The notes under the pieces are model-generated. The model worked only from the letters and a program-made list of their open reading frames with translations. It was not told the DNA's origin and searched no databases. A program made the translations under genes and the position numbers. Of a stretch of DNA of 8,127 nt, positions 5,022 to 8,127 are shown one piece after another (the stretch's first letter is position 1; every line of letters starts with the position of its first letter). Source of the DNA: Candidatus Poribacteria bacterium. GTDB taxonomy: Bacteria; Poribacteria; WGA-4E; WGA-3G. The stretch is taken from the NCBI GenBank assembly GCA_007571355.1, contig RKRO01000249.1:1-8127 (forward strand), read 5' to 3'.

Positions 5022-6839
5022 ATGAAATTATTACAAACATGCACGGCTCTGTTGGTGTTACTTGCATTCGTTTCACCGTTATTCGCTGAGGGACAGGCGG
5101 TCGAAGAAGCACCTTCTCCTGTCAAAAAATATGCTGAATTCACACTGAGCGGCACCTATACCGATACCAAAGTCGTTAGCACCTTCGGCACCTCCTCAAC
5201 AAAAACCATCCGCGGACTCTTTAAAAAATTGGACGCACTCAAGACAGACGATGGTCTCGCGGGCGTTATTTTCAAAATAGAAGGGGTCAGCGTAGGATGG
5301 GCAACACTCCAAGAAATCCGAAACAAACTAAACGAATTCCGGGCAGCAGAAAAAGAGACAATCGCCTATCTCGAAAGCGGCGGGAACGCCGAATATCTCC
5401 TCGCTGCTACAATGGATCGCATCGTCCTGATGCCTACCGGTAGCCTTAACCTCACCGGCTTACGTGCCGAAGTCCTTTTCTACAAAGGGCTGCTCGACAA
5501 ATTGGATATTCAGGCGGATATGTTAGCAATGGGGAAATACAAATCCGGTGTCGAGCCCTACATGCGTGAGGGCATGTCGGATGCGTTCCGTGAATCAATG
5601 ACGGCTTTATTGGATGATCTGTACGCCCAATTGCTGAACCACATCGATGAGGGGCGAGACGGTATACCGACGGAAACGGCCTCAGATTTGATAAACCGTG
5701 GTCCTTTCACAGCAAAAGAAGCGGCGCACGAAAAATTAGTTGACGTTTTGCAATACTACGACGAATTGGTAACGACGCTAAAAGCTGCATCTGAAGACGA
5801 AAAGGTAGCGGTCGTCAAGCCGAGTTTTGAACGTAAACGGACAGTCCCGGATATGAACAGTTTCGCCGGACTTATGCAGCTATTCAGCATGTTGAACCCA
5901 CCACAACGTGCGCAGGTTACCGCGGAAAATCAGATTGCACTGATCTATGCCAGCGGTACCATTTTACCCGACATTGATTCCATCTTCACGCCAATGTCAA
6001 TGATTACACCGAAAACATTAAAGAAAGCGTTTGAGAAGGCACGCACAGACGATTCCGTTCGCGCTGTCGTGTTGCGTATTGACAGTCCGGGCGGCTCCGC
6101 ACTCGCTTCTGACCTAATATGGCGAGATGTGATGCTCACACAACGCGAGAAACCGGTGGTCGTTTCTATGGGCAATGTCGCTGCCTCTGGTGGCTACTAT
6201 ATAGCCATGGCAGCGGGCACAATCGTCGCACAACCCAGCACGCTAACCGGTTCGATCGGTGTGTTCGGGGGTAAACTGAATCTCAAAGGACTCTATAACA
6301 AAGCCGGGCTGACGAAAGAGATTATCGCACACGGTCAGAACGCTACCCTATATTCGGACTACGGCGGTTTTACCCCGACGGAACGTGAACGCGTCGAAAA
6401 GATGATGCGAACCGTCTATGAAGATTTTGTCAACAAAGCCGCAGCGGGCAGAAGCAAATCCTTTGACGACATCGACGAAATCGCGCAAGGGCGGGTCTGG
6501 ACAGGCAGGCAGGCACAGGAACTCGGACTCGTGGATGAACTCGGTGGACTTGATGACGCACTCTCTATCGCCAAAAAACAGGCAGGTTTTACCGAAGACG
6601 ACAAACTCAACCTCATTGTGCTACCGAAGCAACGACCGTTTTTTGAACAACTCATAGAGCAGATAATCGAAGATACAGAGGGTTCAATTCAGGTGCCGTT
6701 ACAATTGACATCAAGGCATCCTGTGCTGTCCATGTTAGGAAAGCAGTCGCAACATCTCCTCGCTTGGCTAAGTCTGTTCGGTTTTGAAGGTGGCACACAA
6801 ATTGTAACAATCTTACCTTACGATATTTCAATTCGGTGA
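5022..6839 (+). CDS. sppA: SppA, 67K-type signal peptide peptidase (S49 protease)
   Basis: SppA is a serine/lysine-dyad protease of the cell envelope that degrades remnant signal peptides. With the ATG at 5022 it has 605 residues, close to the 618 of E. coli SppA. It begins with a hydrophobic signal segment ending LFA-EG (about 1-22), which may be cleaved or act as an anchor. Two tandem S49 domains follow. The N-terminal one carries the catalytic Lys174 in YKSGVEPY, matching E. coli Lys209. The C-terminal one carries the nucleophile Ser389 in NVAASGGYY, matching Ser409. DSPGG (354-358) and TGSIGVFGG (409-417) are also typical. Both dyad residues are present, so it should be active. Family members form tetrameric bowls with each dyad shared between the two domains. 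It has its own promoter, and the next gene starts 4 nt after its stop, suggesting a shared transcript. Confidence 0.94.
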   Translation: MKLLQTCTALLVLLAFVSPLFAEGQAVEEAPSPVKKYAEFTLSGTYTDTKVVSTFGTSSTKTIRGLFKKLDALKTDDGLAGVIFKIEGVSVGWATLQEIRNKLNEFRAAEKETIAYLESGGNAEYLLAATMDRIVLMPTGSLNLTGLRAEVLFYKGLLDKLDIQADMLAMGKYKSGVEPYMREGMSDAFRESMTALLDDLYAQLLNHIDEGRDGIPTETASDLINRGPFTAKEAAHEKLVDVLQYYDELVTTLKAASEDEKVAVVKPSFERKRTVPDMNSFAGLMQLFSMLNPPQRAQVTAENQIALIYASGTILPDIDSIFTPMSMITPKTLKKAFEKARTDDSVRAVVLRIDSPGGSALASDLIWRDVMLTQREKPVVVSMGNVAASGGYYIAMAAGTIVAQPSTLTGSIGVFGGKLNLKGLYNKAGLTKEIIAHGQNATLYSDYGGFTPTERERVEKMMRTVYEDFVNKAAAGRSKSFDDIDEIAQGRVWTGRQAQELGLVDELGGLDDALSIAKKQAGFTEDDKLNLIVLPKQRPFFEQLIEQIIEDTEGSIQVPLQLTSRHPVLSMLGKQSQHLLAWLSLFGFEGGTQIVTILPYDISIR

Positions 6840-6843
6840 TTTT

Positions 6844-7647
6844 ATGAGTTCCAAAAACGAATTTCACATTGATGTAACTGACGAACAGGTCGTTTTTTTT
6901 CAAGAGAACGGATACCTAAGCATTCCGCGTATCACAACGGATGAAGAGGTCGAATGGCTTAAGGGCATTTACGATGAACTTTTCACCGGACGGACAGGCG
7001 AAGCGGAGGGACGCTATTTCGATCTTGCCGGTCCACGGGCACACACCGGGAAAGAGACGTTGCCACAGGTATTGGGGCCAGAGGCGCAATTCCCTGAACT
7101 CCGTGAAACTATCTATTTTCGGAACGCGCATCGGCTCGCCGCGAAATTGCTCGATGTTGAAGTTGAAAAGGTCGGCGGTGGCGGGCACATGATCTTAAAA
7201 CCGGCGCACTATGGCAATGAAACACCGTGGCATCAAGACGAGGCGTACTGGAATCCCGAAATTCGTCCGCATAGCCTAAGCGTCTGGCTTCCACTTGATA
7301 AGGCGACGCTTGAGAGTGGGTGTCTCCAATTTATCCCAAAATCGCATAAAGGAGCAGTGCGTTGGCACCGGCATATTGACAACGATCCACTCGTACACGG
7401 GTTAGTGACGGATGATGTTGATGTATCCAAAGCGATCGCTTGTCCGATACCTGCGGGGGGCGCGACGTTCCACCACTGTCGGACTTTGCACTACGCCGCA
7501 CCCAATAGCACCCCAGAAGCACGGAGAGCGTATATCCTCGTCTTCGGCGGACCTCCGCAAAAATTGGATAAGCCAGCACACCGTCCGTGGCAGAAGGAAG
7601 AGCAAGAAGCACTTGCAAAATTGAAATCGTTAGCCGCACGTGCTTAA
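6844..7647 (+). CDS. Phytanoyl-CoA dioxygenase (PhyH) family protein
   Basis: This 267-residue protein belongs to the PhyH family of non-haem iron, 2-oxoglutarate-dependent oxygenases, which hydroxylate small molecules in the cytoplasm. The iron ligands appear to be His130 and Asp132 in WHQDEAYW and His216 in TLHYAAPN. Arg227, eleven residues after His216, is the likely 2-oxoglutarate binder. The N-terminal FFQENGYLSIPRI (18-30) and the central LPLDKATLESGCLQFIPKSH (149-168) are characteristic of the family. All metal ligands are present, so it should be active. The substrate cannot be told from sequence, since members act on lipids, osmolytes and natural products. It starts 4 nt after the sppA stop, with GGTGA overlapping the sppA end as a close ribosome site, so translation may be coupled. 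No signal peptide is seen. Confidence 0.92.
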   Translation: MSSKNEFHIDVTDEQVVFFQENGYLSIPRITTDEEVEWLKGIYDELFTGRTGEAEGRYFDLAGPRAHTGKETLPQVLGPEAQFPELRETIYFRNAHRLAAKLLDVEVEKVGGGGHMILKPAHYGNETPWHQDEAYWNPEIRPHSLSVWLPLDKATLESGCLQFIPKSHKGAVRWHRHIDNDPLVHGLVTDDVDVSKAIACPIPAGGATFHHCRTLHYAAPNSTPEARRAYILVFGGPPQKLDKPAHRPWQKEEQEALAKLKSLAARA

Positions 7648-7824
7648 TGCTGCTTGCGCGCGGTGAAATCGTTTTGAAAACGGTGTTTTCTTGTCACTAA
7701 AAGTACGCAGCCTGAAACGAAGTGGAAGGGTTTTGCTGGGGTATTCTGTGGATTTCTTCAGGTCTACGAAAAGGGACATCAAACTTCTAATTTACCTTAC
7801 CGAACTGCAAGGAAAAGTAAAAGT
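7648..7824. other. Intergenic spacer after the PhyH-family gene
   Basis: This 177-nt spacer has no confident gene or promoter. A weak AT-rich hairpin, GAAAAC-GGT-GTTTTC at 7676-7690, might mark the end of the sppA transcript, but it lacks a GC-rich stem and a following T-tract. The frame of the next gene is open back to a TGA at 7675-7677 but contains no ATG, GTG or TTG before 7825. Confidence 0.5.
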
Positions 7825-8127
7825 ATGAAGATTATCTGCACCGGAATTAGTTGTTCCGGACGCAAAGAATTGATGGCAAATTTTAAAATACTCTGCATGA
7901 AGAAGAAGTTGAACATCGGCTTCTTCAATGTTGGTGACGTTATGCACCGTGCCGCCGCAGAATCCCGTGTCCATTTCACAGAAAAGGTGCTCGACTCGGA
8001 TCCAGCGGTTTTATCCCTAGCGCGTCGTACTGCTTTCTACGAGATTGCCCGACGGGCAGCGTCCTATGAGCATGTTATCGTCGGGTTACACGCTTGTTTC
8101 CGATGGCGTGGCAGCCTTATTGAAGGG
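7825..8127 (+). CDS. Adenylate-kinase-like P-loop protein (3' partial)
   Basis: The first 101 residues of a gene that runs off the window edge. The start MKIICTGISCSGRKE has the strand-loop-helix of a nucleotide-binding P-loop. It is followed by NVGDVMHRAA (35-44), like the GD-M-R segment of NMP kinases, and VIVGLHACFRWRG (84-96), a buried strand with a polar end. Together these resemble adenylate-kinase-like or AAA-family ATPases of unknown substrate. The P-loop is unusual: after G7-x4-G12, the usual K-S/T is Arg13-Lys14 followed by Glu15, so nucleotide binding may be altered. The ATG at 7825 is the only standard start in the open stretch. AAGGA at 7809-7813 is 11 nt upstream, rather far. 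The gene is separated from the PhyH gene by 177 nt, so it is probably a separate unit. I am confident that it is coding, less so of its function. Confidence 0.75.
   Translation, partial: MKIICTGISCSGRKELMANFKILCMKKKLNIGFFNVGDVMHRAAAESRVHFTEKVLDSDPAVLSLARRTAFYEIARRAASYEHVIVGLHACFRWRGSLIEG

Noticed and set aside
7676..7690. Hairpin GAAAAC-GGT-GTTTTC as a terminator for the sppA transcript
   Set aside because: The 6-bp stem is AT-rich and lacks a following T-tract, so it is mentioned only as a weak possibility in the spacer entry.
1..8127. CRISPR array, insertion sequence, tRNA or phage island
   Set aside because: No regularly spaced repeats, transposase, cloverleaf or phage gene is seen; coding is co-directional and ordinary in layout.

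Overview
The window is a densely coded, entirely plus-strand stretch of a bacterial chromosome. It holds five complete genes and two genes cut by the window edges. A 67K-type SppA protease, secreted proteins with signal peptides and the HslVU protease together point to a Gram-negative bacterium. A WD40 propeller fused to a dockerin, a phytanoyl-CoA dioxygenase-family gene and short intergenic hairpins resemble Candidatus Poribacteria or a related uncultured lineage. That assignment is an inference from gene style, not proof.

Layout. (1) 2-472: C-terminal part of an ArsA/Get3-family ATPase with a fused HSP20-like domain. (2) 494-1252: unrecognised membrane protein with about seven helices. (3) 1253-1501: gene-free spacer with an AT-rich palindrome, a C6/G6 hairpin repeat, a weak promoter candidate and a strong hairpin in the presumed hslV leader. 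(4) 1502-2062 hslV and 2111-3598 hslU, the two-component ATP-dependent protease, both starting with TTG. (5) 3711-4898: secreted seven-bladed WD40 propeller with a C-terminal dockerin, preceded by a second hairpin that touches its ribosome binding site. (6) A near-consensus sigma70 promoter at 4953-4981 drives sppA (5022-6839). A phytanoyl-CoA dioxygenase-like gene (6844-7647) follows only 4 nt later. (7) 7825-8127: start of an adenylate-kinase-like P-loop protein that runs off the window.

How the genes work together. HslV and HslU form one machine: HslU unfolds substrates and HslV degrades them. SppA is an envelope protease. It probably shares a transcript, and possibly coupled translation, with the dioxygenase, although no shared pathway is evident. 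The WD40-dockerin protein is likely exported and may dock to a cohesin partner encoded elsewhere. The edge genes have no clear link to the middle. I see no mobile element, CRISPR array, tRNA or rRNA, and no convincing new multi-gene system. The most interesting material is in start sites, leader hairpins and unusual domain features.
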